64,000 bases of DNA from Candidatus Melainabacteria bacterium (GCA_013288645.1 JABDBL010000012.1:1-64000), one strand, 5' to 3'. Shown: positions 25,082-33,643, counted from the stretch's first letter. The notes: generated from the letters alone by a model not told the origin. A program made the numbers and translations.

Positions 25082-25242
25082 ATGCCCTTTTCAGCCATAT
25101 ATGATGCATGCGTTCTGTACCCATTTGAAGTACGAGACATTCTAATGGTGGCTGCCAGAACGCGGTCTTTTGCCATATATTAGACTGACGCTATTCTAGA
25201 TGAATGTGCGCGCAACTTAATTTCTGACGGCGGTGACTATGG
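25082..25242 (+). pseudogene. PIN-domain toxin fragment with in-frame stop
   Basis: MPFSAIYDACVLYPFEVRD starts a PIN toxin. After FAIY a TAG stands where the family normally has tryptophan (TGG), and the same frame then continues TDAILDECARNLISD. It is lost completely about 20 codons later where the vapB-like gene begins. Nonsense mutation plus truncation. Confidence 0.7.
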
Positions 25243-25472
25243 CACTTGCGCGACATGTAAAAATCTTTAAAAATGGTAAGAACCAGGCGGTTAGGATCCC
25301 GCGTCAGTTTGAGCTTCCTGGTGAAGATGCCATAATGCGCAAAGAAGGCAAACGCTTAATCATTGAGCCCGCTGCGCCCAAATCTTTGCTTGAGATTCTA
25401 GCAACCTTGCCTGCGCTCGATGATGATTTTCCGCCCATTAACGAATTGGAGCTGAGTGCCGTCGAGATTTGA
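25239..25472 (+). CDS. VapB-type AbrB-fold antitoxin
   Basis: 77 residues from ATG 25239. VKIFKNGKNQAVRIPRQF is a SpoVT/AbrB swapped-hairpin DNA-binding domain, with an acidic C-terminus for toxin binding. The vapC start overlaps its stop (TGATG) but the toxin is cut off after about 20 codons. No intact toxin partner here. Confidence 0.75.
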   Translation: MALARHVKIFKNGKNQAVRIPRQFELPGEDAIMRKEGKRLIIEPAAPKSLLEILATLPALDDDFPPINELELSAVEI

Positions 25473-25532
25473 TGCGCTATTTGCTTGACAAATCGATGAT
25501 CTTCCTCGGGAGAATTGGCTGCGCTGAAACTA
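25472..25532 (+). pseudogene. vapC, truncated after about 20 codons
   Basis: MRYLLDKSMI is the VapC N-terminal strand, with the usual DTN altered to DKS. The frame then runs directly into the second copy of the 87-bp repeat, so the rest of the toxin gene was removed by the rearrangement that created the repeat. Confidence 0.6.
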
Positions 25533-25619
25533 TCTGGGCGACTTCCCTTTTTGTGTTGCATTTTTATTTTATTTTGCCATGCAATGGCAAATTTTCTGCC
25601 ACGCGATGGCAAATTTTCA
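25533..25619. repeat. 87-bp direct repeat, copy 2
   Basis: Matches 24345-24431 closely and at equal length. It carries only the right arm of the island terminator (the left arm is missing here), then the same palindromes. It forms the upstream region of the DUF4143 gene at 25650. Confidence 0.85.
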
Positions 25620-25627
25620 TATATAAT
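25573..25627 (+). promoter_or_regulatory. Operator and -10 region of DUF4143 copy 2
   Basis: Palindromes TTTGCCAT-gca-ATGGCAAA (25573-25591) and TGCCA-cgcga-TGGCA (25597-25611), then TATAAT at 25622-25627. The ATG follows 22 bases later. The arrangement parallels that before the copy at 7284, with a different palindrome sequence. Confidence 0.6.
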
Positions 25628-25649
25628 TTATACAAAACTTCAGCGTACA

Positions 25650-26927
25650 ATGCAGGCTAAAAATCTTATGCTTATCAACAGACACATCAAAAAACAATTG
25701 CTTTCCGCTCTCAAAGCCTCTCCGGTTGTATTGCTAACAGGTGCTCGTCAGGTTGGCAAATCCACTCTGGTCAAAGAAATTGTTGCCAAAGAATCTGGTG
25801 CCCGCTATATAACATTTGATGAGCCTTCTGTTTTATTAGCAGCTAAAAAAGATCCCTCAGGCTTTTTGGAAGGATTGGCAAATATTCGTACCCTTGTATT
25901 AGACGAAGTGCAACGAGTGCCGGAGCTTTACTTACCGCTCAAGCTATCCGTTGACGAAAACAGACGTGCGGGTCGCTTCATCCTTACCGGCTCTACCAGT
26001 GCTTTATTCTTACCCAAACTTGCCGATGCTATGGTTGGACGTATGGCAATACATTCGCTGTTTCCTTTTTCTCAAGGAGAATTGGAAGGAAAGACAGAAG
26101 TTTTTATAGACTGGTGTTTTAGTAACAAGGGCTTGCCGGAAGACCGTTTGTCTGCATTAGTGAGCAAATCTGAAATAGCCTCGCGCATGAGCACAGGCGG
26201 ATTTCCTGCCGTAGTGAGCGGAGCCAAACACAGCAACTCCGCGGACTGGTTTGAATCTTATATACAAACAATTTTAAGTCGTGATATTAAAGACTTGGCA
26301 AATGTTGACCGTCTGCTTGAGTTTCCTAGCTTGCTTTCATTGTTAGCAGCTAGAATTGGTACTTTGACAAACCTGTCCGAAATTAGCAGAACAACAAGCA
26401 TACCGCTTAATTCATTAAAACGTTACCTGGCGCTTCTGCAAGCTGTTTTCATTTATCAACCAATACCGCCCTGGCATGCCAATTTCGGCAAGCGTTTGGT
26501 TAAATCGTCTAAATCTTGCTTGTTAGACACCGGGCTTGTCTGCCATTTGCTACAGATAGAAAATAATGTTTCCCATTCCCCTTATTATGGTCATTTGCTG
26601 GAAACTTTTGTGATCAATGAGCTGCGCAAACAAATAAGTTGGAATAATACCCGCTGCCATATATACCACTGGCGAACTCATGAAGGCGATGAAGTAGACG
26701 CAGTATTGGAAGCCAGCAACGGAAAAATAGTGGCATTAGAAGTAAAAGCAGCAAGCACCATAAGTGCCGCTGATATTAGCGGGTTATCCCGCTTTGCCCA
26801 ATTAGTTGGTGACCAATTTCACAGGGGTATTCTGCTTTATCAAGGACAAAAAGTAATTCCTTTGGCAAAGAACATTTTTGCCTTGCCCGTTTCGGCCCTG
26901 TGGAGAATTAGTCAGCCGTCAAAATGA
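25650..26927 (+). CDS. DUF4143-family AAA ATPase (copy 2)
   Basis: 425 residues. Walker A GARQVGKST and TLVLDEVQRVPELY (Walker B), RFILTGST, a winged-helix stretch IPLNSLKRYLALLQAVF, and the C-terminal nuclease-like HWRTHEGDEVDAVLEAS with ALEVKA. Clearly paralogous to the gene at 7284. An ATG at 25668 is an alternative start. Function of the family unknown. The sequence 26928-27126 downstream has no gene. Confidence 0.85.
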   Translation: MQAKNLMLINRHIKKQLLSALKASPVVLLTGARQVGKSTLVKEIVAKESGARYITFDEPSVLLAAKKDPSGFLEGLANIRTLVLDEVQRVPELYLPLKLSVDENRRAGRFILTGSTSALFLPKLADAMVGRMAIHSLFPFSQGELEGKTEVFIDWCFSNKGLPEDRLSALVSKSEIASRMSTGGFPAVVSGAKHSNSADWFESYIQTILSRDIKDLANVDRLLEFPSLLSLLAARIGTLTNLSEISRTTSIPLNSLKRYLALLQAVFIYQPIPPWHANFGKRLVKSSKSCLLDTGLVCHLLQIENNVSHSPYYGHLLETFVINELRKQISWNNTRCHIYHWRTHEGDEVDAVLEASNGKIVALEVKAASTISAADISGLSRFAQLVGDQFHRGILLYQGQKVIPLAKNIFALPVSALWRISQPSK

Positions 26928-27126
26928 GCAGATGGCGATATCAATAAAAAAATGCCCTAATGAGGCGCGTACAAGGGAATTTATTCCGCCTAAATAATGA
27001 TAAAAAGGGAAAAAAAGGCGGCTGATATTTAAAAAGTAATAATAATAGTGCTTTAATAAATTTTGTGCCTTTGCTTTGTTTCCAGCCACCCTCGCTGGTA
27101 ATGAATGAGGCTGCAAGCTGCTATAG

Positions 27127-27960
27127 CTAAAAATGTTGAGCAATTTCATTTAAATAAGCGTTTAATTCCATGTTGTGGGCCTGAGCTAAAGCAGTAAGCG
27201 TGCCTACACTGGGGCGAGCGCCTTCGTTTTCTATCCGTCGTAATTGTCGATCAGAAATAACGGCAATATCTTTTTTCTCCAAGCCACACTTTTGGCGCAC
27301 AATACCAATTGCCTGTCCAAACCTTTTGTTATGGATAATCTTTTGTAAATCACATTGTTGGCGCCACTTATCGTCCGTTGCATAGCGGATGGCGTCTAGA
27401 TCTAGATGTACATCAGCCTGCGGCCAATGAATATAGCTGCCACTTTCACTAAGTTTAAGCTTCAGTCGTTCTTTTTTTTGCATGCGAACAAGCGCCGGTA
27501 TTTCGCTGAAAGAAACTTCAAAACACTCAAGAGCGCAATTAACAACTAATAAAGAATCATCAGTAGTGCTTGCTCTGGCAATTAGATCATGCTGGGCTCC
27601 TGAGCGCCAGGCATTGATAATTCTGCGCGGTGTTTGCCAATCTTCATTGGCATGAATTAAAATGTTGCGTGCCATGCGCAAGTCGGCTCTGGATAACATT
27701 TGTGGCAGCCATTCAGGTGGAATATTTTCACGGACAAAAAGAGCACGCAAAAGCTTTATATCATTGGCTCTTTTAATGATGTTTGCAATATGCGATAAAC
27801 CTGTAGCAGAGACGGCTATAAATAAGTTTTGGCTGTGTGCGACCTCCCCAGCGCTAAATTGTGTATGTATTTTGAAATGCCCTGCTGCTGGTATCGACAA
27901 TTTAGATCTTGTCTCAGGTTCTGGAGCAAATAAAACCATTCTTTTGAATGCAGCCGTCAT
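27127..27960 (-). CDS. DUF2442 protein fused to an HTH domain
   Basis: 277 residues from ATG 27960, which overlaps the upstream stop by ATGA. Three parts: an N-terminal region (about 1-140) of unknown type; a DUF2442-like segment with LKLSESGSYIHWPQADVHLDL (about 180-205); and a C-terminal XRE-type HTH (RFGQAIGIVRQKCGLEKKDIA ... QLRRIENEGARPSVGTL, about 220-270). DUF2442/DUF4160 pairs are common putative toxin-antitoxin modules. The added N-terminal region is unusual. Confidence 0.7.
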   Translation of the reverse strand: MTAAFKRMVLFAPEPETRSKLSIPAAGHFKIHTQFSAGEVAHSQNLFIAVSATGLSHIANIIKRANDIKLLRALFVRENIPPEWLPQMLSRADLRMARNILIHANEDWQTPRRIINAWRSGAQHDLIARASTTDDSLLVVNCALECFEVSFSEIPALVRMQKKERLKLKLSESGSYIHWPQADVHLDLDAIRYATDDKWRQQCDLQKIIHNKRFGQAIGIVRQKCGLEKKDIAVISDRQLRRIENEGARPSVGTLTALAQAHNMELNAYLNEIAQHF

Positions 27961-28253
27961 GTGATGTCTCCAATATTTACCTTTTCTTGCCATTCTATTA
28001 AGAGCTCTGCTCTATGTTCAACCACTTTGTCCAATAATAATTTTCTCTGTTTTCTGCTTATACCTTGGAAATTTTTAGGCGGGTATTTAGGCTGTTTATA
28101 TTCGTAATGCAGCCCCCTTTCTTTTGAAGAGCTATCTATGAAAACCCGAATATGCCAACCGGCGGATTCCACATGAATATGAGGGGGAATATGATCGGAT
28201 GAATTGAAATATATGTCCAGTCCACTAATAGAAAAGGTAGAAACTATAGGCAA
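27957..28253 (-). CDS. DUF4160 protein
   Basis: 98 residues. The N-terminal pattern FSISGLDIYFNSSDHIPPHIHV is diagnostic for DUF4160. First gene of a coupled pair with a DUF2442-HTH protein. Role uncertain; such pairs have been proposed as toxin-antitoxin modules. The gap 28254-28523 holds no gene, only an imperfect palindrome TGTGGCACA/TGACACA near 28363. Confidence 0.8.
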   Translation of the reverse strand: MPIVSTFSISGLDIYFNSSDHIPPHIHVESAGWHIRVFIDSSSKERGLHYEYKQPKYPPKNFQGISRKQRKLLLDKVVEHRAELLIEWQEKVNIGDIT

Positions 28254-28523
28254 TCAGGTATTCTCCCTAAATTTTATCACTAAATGGACATCTAAGCCAG
28301 CGGTTTTGAACAGCAATTTGTCCTACTGACGAGGAAAGGCTGACAGATAGTCTATGTAACTTTTGTGGCACAGCCGTGACACAGGGCAAGTACTCTGCAA
28401 CAAAACATCGGCGCAAAGTATTCGGAAGAAGAGATTAGTCATGGAGTTTAAGCACACATTGGCGTAACAAGAAAATGGACTAATTGTATTGGACAGCATC
28501 GGCAGAAAAGTGGGGATACTGCT

Positions 28524-29681
28524 TTATTCAACAATTACCTCACCTTGGTCATTAATAGTTACAGGCTTTATAGTGCTTAGAGAAATGTTTGGATGATAGC
28601 GAGCATGTCTGTGCTCCCCAATTCTTACCAAAGCCCCTTTTTTAATCATATCTACTAAATCGCGTGTTGCTGTTGCGGGAGATGCTCCGGTAATTTTGAT
28701 ATAGTTACCGGCGCTCAGTCCGCCCTTGAAACCCTGTGGTCCTTCCCGAAAGACACGCAAGAGGGCTTTTTGCTGCCTATCATTTAGCTGACCGTTTAAT
28801 CGATCTAATAATTTTGTCTTTTCTATAAGGAATTCGGTAAGGGCAAGGGTGTGTTGTTGTGCCTCAAGACTAATGCCAGCGAACCAGGACAACCAATTAG
28901 TAATGTCCATACTCTTACTAGCCGCTTCAAGCGCCTTATAATAATCCTTGCGCCTGGCTAGTATGGTGGATGCTAGAGCTATAAGTGTAGGCTGTCCAAG
29001 GCTTTGGGCTAAAGACTTTTCAGCAAGCGCGCGGCCAATTCTTCCGTTACCATCTTCAAATGGGTGAATACTCTCAAAATACAGATGCGCTATACCTGCT
29101 CTTGTAAGCGCAGGTAAAAATTCCTCACCAGCAGATCCTGTTTGGTTGAACCAAGCTATAAAACGCTTCATCTCGTATGATAATCGTGAAGACGGCGGTG
29201 CTTCAAAATGCACTTTGGGTGTATCAATCTTTCCCGAAATCACTTGCATCGGTTCCTTGCCGGTACGATAACATGCGATATCTTTGAGATCGCGTTGTCC
29301 GCTCATCACCATCTTATGCCAGGCAAACAAAGTCTTTTCGGTCAGAGGTTGGGCGAATGTATGGTAAAGATTGACCATCATTTCGGCAATTCCTTGCTCT
29401 TCGGGGCGCGCCCTTTGTTTATTTGTTGTCAGGCCGAATTGCCTTAGGACAGAAGACTGCACGCTGGCACGATCTAAGATTTCGCCTTCAATCTCTGAGG
29501 TCTTCAATGCCTCGTTACTTATTGTCTCAACAGTAAGCTGATTGCATTCATTGCTTCCCAGATGCTTAATTGCCCCAATAAATAAACCGCCAGAAAGAAG
29601 GAAACGACGTTCCGCAGCTACGAGTCGATTGCTATTCCAGACAAAGTTTGGCCAATCGTGATGCTGCCAATTCCAAAGCAT
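28524..29681 (-). CDS. Fic-domain AMP-transferase-type protein
   Basis: 385 residues from ATG 29681, where the DUF4172-type start MLWNWQHHDWPNFVW begins. TSEIEGE (about residue 63) is the inhibitory helix motif (S/T)xxxE(G/N) placed N-terminal to the Fic core (class II). The Fic motif HPFEDGNGRIGR (about 211-222) is complete with catalytic His. A C-terminal winged helix (SAGNYIKITGASPATATRDL) follows. It modifies protein hydroxyls with AMP when the inhibitory helix is released; the target is unknown. Promoter region carries an inverted repeat. Confidence 0.9.
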   Translation of the reverse strand: MLWNWQHHDWPNFVWNSNRLVAAERRFLLSGGLFIGAIKHLGSNECNQLTVETISNEALKTSEIEGEILDRASVQSSVLRQFGLTTNKQRARPEEQGIAEMMVNLYHTFAQPLTEKTLFAWHKMVMSGQRDLKDIACYRTGKEPMQVISGKIDTPKVHFEAPPSSRLSYEMKRFIAWFNQTGSAGEEFLPALTRAGIAHLYFESIHPFEDGNGRIGRALAEKSLAQSLGQPTLIALASTILARRKDYYKALEAASKSMDITNWLSWFAGISLEAQQHTLALTEFLIEKTKLLDRLNGQLNDRQQKALLRVFREGPQGFKGGLSAGNYIKITGASPATATRDLVDMIKKGALVRIGEHRHARYHPNISLSTIKPVTINDQGEVIVE

Positions 29682-29725
29682 GAGTGATAGCCTCCCTTTC
29701 AATCACTCATATAATAGCATATTTA

Positions 29726-29754
29726 TGAGCGATAGAACTCATTGCTATCGCTCA
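29726..29754 (-). promoter_or_regulatory. Operator-like inverted repeat upstream of fic
   Basis: Arms TGAGCGATAG and CTATCGCTCA, 9-base spacer, just upstream of a TATTATAT -10-like stretch on the minus strand. A second looser repeat GAGTGA/TCACTC overlaps the start region. The C-terminal HTH of the Fic protein could bind here (inference). Confidence 0.5.
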
Positions 29755-29854
29755 CGGTATTTCATTCTGCTGTTTTTTCATTTTTAAGGAGAAAATAAAA
29801 AAATTGCTAAATTTTCCCGTGCGTGCTGCTTCTTGTCCTTCCCGTTGGTTGACA

Positions 29855-30961
29855 TTAAATCGGATTGCCAAGCATCACTCGCGGCAAGCCGTTTACATCT
29901 TTTCTGCTTTGCAAATTTTGCCAGCCATTATTTTTGAATATTGCTAAGACCGCTTGTTCTTGCTCGTCGCCAATTTCAAATGCGCCAAATAAGCTTATTT
30001 CGGCTTCGCCTTCTTTTGCTTTTTTATAATGCCTGGGCAAAACGCGCGCAAAATCGCGATAAAAATCTAAGCCGTCTTCTCCGGCAAATAAAGCTTCTTT
30101 GGGCTCATAAAATATTTCCGGTTCTAATTGTTTTCTGCGTTGTGCCACATTTTCTTTTTGTCCTTTATTACTTTCTAATGCAGACGAGCAGTTCAAGCCA
30201 GATGAAACATAGGGCGGATTAGAAACTATCACATCAAAATCATTGGGCAAAACGTTGCGCCAATCGCCATGCACCAGAGTCAATCTTTCATGCACATCAT
30301 GCCGACGCGCATTTCCTAGTGCAGTAGTAATCGCCACTTGCGATGTGTCACAAGCCCAAACTCTGCAATTAGACAAACGCTTAAGCAGGCTTATGGCAAT
30401 AATGCCGCTGCCCACGCCGATTTCAGCAATGTTCAATTTAAGCGCTGCCTCGGCTTCGAGGCTACATTGGCGCAACTTATGCGCCAATGCATACGCGCGT
30501 ATCCTTAATCGCTCCGCAGCGTACGCCTCACCGGCGCACTTGCTTCGCTCAGTTCTTTCGCTTTTATTAGGCGCTGCCTCGGCTTCGTCCCTCGCCTTTT
30601 CCACCCATTCAACAACAGCCTCTATCAGAGTTTCAGTATCTGTGCGCGGTATGAGCACCCCGGGTACTACTCTATACATAAGCCCGGCAAATTCAATTTC
30701 ACCTAAACAATAGGCTAGCGGTCTTCTTTCACGGCGCAAGTTGATAATGCGCGTAATTTCTTGTTGCCACTTTTCCGGAAATTGATCAATATCTTTTATT
30801 ACTTGCTCAGCTTGTTTAATGCCGCTTATATGCTCAATAATAACCCGCGCTTCTGTCTGGCACTCTTGCTCTTCTAAACCAATCTCCTTAAGCTGCCAAT
30901 AAATTTCGCGGCGCTTAGATGCGAAAATATGTTTATTGATGGCTGGATTAATCTCTGTCAT
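29855..30961 (-). CDS. prmC: Release factor glutamine methyltransferase PrmC with insertion
   Basis: 368 residues; usual length about 280-290. N-terminal helical domain, then the SAM-binding IGVGSGIIAISLL (about 184) and the substrate-glutamine motif VVSNPPYVSS (about 235). PrmC methylates the GGQ glutamine of release factors RF1/RF2; prfA lies at 41.4 kb, not adjacent. About 43 extra residues (EAEAAPNKSERTERSKCAGE and on to CSLEAEAAL) sit between the helical domain and the SAM motif, encoded by a repeat-flanked segment. The SNPPYV motif is intact, so the protein is probably still active. Confidence 0.9.
   Translation of the reverse strand: MTEINPAINKHIFASKRREIYWQLKEIGLEEQECQTEARVIIEHISGIKQAEQVIKDIDQFPEKWQQEITRIINLRRERRPLAYCLGEIEFAGLMYRVVPGVLIPRTDTETLIEAVVEWVEKARDEAEAAPNKSERTERSKCAGEAYAAERLRIRAYALAHKLRQCSLEAEAALKLNIAEIGVGSGIIAISLLKRLSNCRVWACDTSQVAITTALGNARRHDVHERLTLVHGDWRNVLPNDFDVIVSNPPYVSSGLNCSSALESNKGQKENVAQRRKQLEPEIFYEPKEALFAGEDGLDFYRDFARVLPRHYKKAKEGEAEISLFGAFEIGDEQEQAVLAIFKNNGWQNLQSRKDVNGLPRVMLGNPI
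30442..30586. repeat. In-frame insertion inside prmC bounded by a 16-bp direct repeat
   Basis: GCGCTGCCTCGGCTTC occurs at 30442-30457 and 30571-30586, 129 bases (43 codons) apart, so the frame is kept. The segment is GC-richer than the rest of prmC and contains small palindromes such as TTGGCGCA/TGCGCCAA. It looks like an inserted palindromic element, comparable in behaviour to Rickettsia palindromic elements, but no family can be named. Confidence 0.75.
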
Positions 30962-30983
30962 TGAACTTAGATGTCTCTATATA

Positions 30984-31382
30984 TTAAGACTTTAAGGCCG
31001 ATTCAATATCGGTCTTGGAGAAATCATTGCCCTTAAATAGTAGTGGTAATCCTGTTGTCTTTGACAGAGCATAAGCAAAACAATCACCAAAATTTAAACC
31101 GGCTTTATGACGCCGTTTGCCATATTGGCGAAACGCTTGCCTGGCGATATGTGCCTGCTCAATATCCACAGCTACCAGTCCAATTGCCGCTGTAGCCAAT
31201 AAGAGATCGAAATCACGTAGTCCATCATAGCCGCGGCTACTTTCAATTACTAGAGATGCCTCAACAAACGTTGCTGTAGACATAAGACAGGCGCCTGCGC
31301 TCTCCTCAATGGCTTTGTTAAATGCCTGGCGTTCTGGCTCATCGCTCAAGATTGCGATGATGGCCGAGGTATCAATAATCAC
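30984..31382 (-). CDS. vapC: VapC-family PIN toxin
   Basis: 132 residues, GTG start overlapping the vapB stop (GTGA). MIIDTSAIIAIL (Asp 4), ATFVEASLVI (Glu 41), NFGDCFAYALSK (Asp about 99) and KGNDFSKTDIE give the PIN tetrad of the ribonuclease VapC. Full-length and apparently intact. Confidence 0.9.
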   Translation of the reverse strand: MIIDTSAIIAILSDEPERQAFNKAIEESAGACLMSTATFVEASLVIESSRGYDGLRDFDLLLATAAIGLVAVDIEQAHIARQAFRQYGKRRHKAGLNFGDCFAYALSKTTGLPLLFKGNDFSKTDIESALKS

Positions 31383-31630
31383 CGGGGCAGCCCGCTCTCG
31401 TCATAGAGCATTTCTTCCGGGCTTTGTTTATTCAAAATAGGCAAGCCGGCACAATGCTTTGCAATCTCGTTAAGTCTTTCTGCTAAATAGCGCTTGCCCC
31501 GTTGTCGTTTCATGCGCTCAAGACGATCCTGCAATGCTCTTGTTACAGCTTCAGTCTTACTTTCTCCTGTAAGCTCAGCAAGGGTTGCTGCCAGTTTTTC
31601 AGTTTGATCATTTCTAATGTTTAAAGCCAT
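31379..31630 (-). CDS. vapB: VapB/Rv0623-type antitoxin
   Basis: 83 residues from ATG 31630. MALNIRNDQTEKLAATLAEL then ESKTEAVTRALQDRLE is the PSK/VapB ribbon-helix-helix form, with the toxin-binding tail in the second half. Coupled to vapC by a 4-base overlap. The intergenic region upstream (31640-31846) shows no gene. Confidence 0.85.
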   Translation of the reverse strand: MALNIRNDQTEKLAATLAELTGESKTEAVTRALQDRLERMKRQRGKRYLAERLNEIAKHCAGLPILNKQSPEEMLYDESGLPR

Positions 31631-31846
31631 TTTCACCACATGTTGAATATTTTCTACAATGATACAATCATATCAAGTTTTTATTATTCAGTCAAAAAAT
31701 ATTCCCTGTATCAGTGAACAGGCCATTAATTCGGCTGTCCGGGAGTTTGACAGATAGAGCGTCAAAATTGGGATTAATTGACGATCTTAAAACAAATAAG
31801 CAACCTGTCGCTCTAGACACATGCACCTTTAATAAACCAAATTGCC

Positions 31847-33040
31847 TTATTTTGAGCGATTACCAATTACACTCAAATGTCGAAGCCTGTCTATTAGAGC
31901 GGGCAAACTAATAGCTGTAAGTTCTTTGCTGAGTGGAAAGCACTCTGAGCCCGGGTAAACAATAAAACTCTCTGTGGGTTGCAAATCCTGGCAAGCATAG
32001 TGAAAGCCTCGTTCTGGCTTAGGAGCGAGGTTGCGCTTAATCTCAATTGCCCATAGATTATCTGGAGGTACAGATAGCACCAGATCAATTTCCACTCCAG
32101 AAGCAGTCCGATAAAATCCACTATCAGCTCCAAAAGGTAGATGGGTTAGCAAATTTTCGATAACAAAACCTTCAAAACTAGCGCCAGCAACAGGGTGCCC
32201 TAGTAAAGCATCGAAAGTAACGATATTAAGCAAAGCATGTAAAAGCCCGCTATCTCGAACGTAAATTTTTGGCGAACGGATGAGCCGTTTACCAGCATTA
32301 GTCATCCAAGGGCTCAAGCGGCGCACTAAAAGCAAATCTACCAATAAATCTAAATAACGACCCACAGTCACGCCGGATATTCCCAGCGCACCAGCCAAAC
32401 GCGCTGCATTGAGTGGTTGACCTTGGTTATGGGCAAGCATGGTCCAAAAGCGTCGCAGTGTTTCTGCTGGCACACGCGGGCCAAACAAAGGCACGTCTCG
32501 CTCTAGATATGTGCGGATGAAGTCCTGACGCCAGGAAATGCTGTCAATTTCATTTTTAGCCAAATAACTATTAGGAAAACCACCGCGAAGCAAAAGCTTA
32601 TTCTGAGCTGCTGATGTTTGTGAGATTTCAGTTGTAGCCAATGGTCCCAGCTCTATATAAGCGATTCTTCCGGCAAGACTTTCAGAGCTTTGTTTAAGCA
32701 AATCCAAAGATGCAGAACCTAGAATTAAAAAACGTCCTGTCTGCCTACCTTGTCTGCGATTTTCATCAATTACTCCTCGCAATGTTCTAAACAAATCTGG
32801 CACACGCTGAATCTCATCAAGAACGATTAATTTATCGGGATAGTTGTTGAAGAGGGCAATCGGGTCGGATAGCTTTGCTTTATCGATTGGAGACTCAAGA
32901 TCCAGATATAAAGAAGGGCGTTCGGCAGCAATTGCTTTTGCTAATGTAGTTTTTCCTACCTGACGTGGACCAAGCAGTGCAACAGCAGGTTGCCGATCAA
33001 GGCCAGCGCTAACTTTTTGCTGTATTTCCCGAATTATCAT
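31847..33040 (-). CDS. DUF4143-family AAA ATPase (copy 3)
   Basis: 397 residues. ALLGPRQVGKTTLAKAIA (Walker A, about 20), KLIVLDEIQRVPDLF (Walker B, about 70), RFLILGSASLDLL, the winged-helix ALGISGVTVGRYLDLL, and the C-terminal region YRTASGVEIDLVLSV with AIEIKRN. A more distant subfamily than the copies at 7.3 and 25.7 kb. Upstream (33041-33080) is an imperfect palindrome TTGTAATTCT/AGATTTGCAA. Intact. Function unknown. Confidence 0.85.
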   Translation of the reverse strand: MIIREIQQKVSAGLDRQPAVALLGPRQVGKTTLAKAIAAERPSLYLDLESPIDKAKLSDPIALFNNYPDKLIVLDEIQRVPDLFRTLRGVIDENRRQGRQTGRFLILGSASLDLLKQSSESLAGRIAYIELGPLATTEISQTSAAQNKLLLRGGFPNSYLAKNEIDSISWRQDFIRTYLERDVPLFGPRVPAETLRRFWTMLAHNQGQPLNAARLAGALGISGVTVGRYLDLLVDLLLVRRLSPWMTNAGKRLIRSPKIYVRDSGLLHALLNIVTFDALLGHPVAGASFEGFVIENLLTHLPFGADSGFYRTASGVEIDLVLSVPPDNLWAIEIKRNLAPKPERGFHYACQDLQPTESFIVYPGSECFPLSKELTAISLPALIDRLRHLSVIGNRSK

Positions 33041-33100
33041 AACCTTGTAATTCTAACATTCTATGTAAGATTTGCAAGGCTTAAATGTTGCAAAGGGAAG

Positions 33101-33190
33101 CCCATACAAAGACAACTTAAGCAGAAAATCATTACTCATTTGAACCGACTTCCGGCTTTGGCTTTGCTTGGCCCTCGGCAGGTGGCACCG
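33101..33190 (+). pseudogene. DUF4143 ATPase, N-terminal fragment
   Basis: Reads QLKQKIITHLNRLPALALLG then PRQV, which is the N-terminus of copy 3 up to the middle of the Walker A loop. It breaks off into unrelated sequence. It lies divergently from copy 3 only 60 bases away, so it may come from an inverted duplication. The sequence 33191-33442 has no gene. Confidence 0.6.
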
Positions 33191-33442
33191 GATATCAGCA
33201 GCAAGTATCAACAGTGGTACATCTGGCTTTCTGACGGCCCGATCATAAGCTTTTTAAATTTTGGTAGCCAAGATTATGCTACTTGTTTTGATACTATGGA
33301 TAGTGACTATTGATATTCAAAATCTTTGCCAAAATGGGCTACAAATTGGCGCCAAAAACATCAATATAGCAGCCGAAAATGCCCATCCGTAGCCAACTAT
33401 CAACTTTCTATTCTTTTTGTATTTAAATTTGCTTTGCCCTCG

Positions 33443-33470
33443 AAAAATTTGCCACTATTAGGTACGTTTT
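33443..33470 (+). promoter_or_regulatory. Shared island 5' motif, island at 33.4-34.8 kb
   Basis: AAAAATTTGCCA, CTATTA, then GGTACGTTTT. One base is missing in the last block compared with GGTATCG. It stands at the AT-to-GC boundary and points towards the lipoprotein gene. Confidence 0.5.
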
Positions 33471-33643
33471 TGTACAACCCCAGCCATTGAGATGCATCCC
33501 GCCGAAAGGCTATATTCAGTAGATTAGAACAGCGCGCAAAACAACACATTATTGTGGCTGATCGAATTCAACTGAAAGAACTTGCCAATTCAAGCGGAGT
33601 GGAATTGCGGCGGCTGTAGAGCTCGGGTGTGCATAACGCCCTT

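Noticed and set aside
31714-31911. 65-codon plus-strand ORF next to the DUF4143 gene
   Set aside because: Overlaps the 3' end of the intact minus-strand ATPase, no Shine-Dalgarno, no recognisable protein character.
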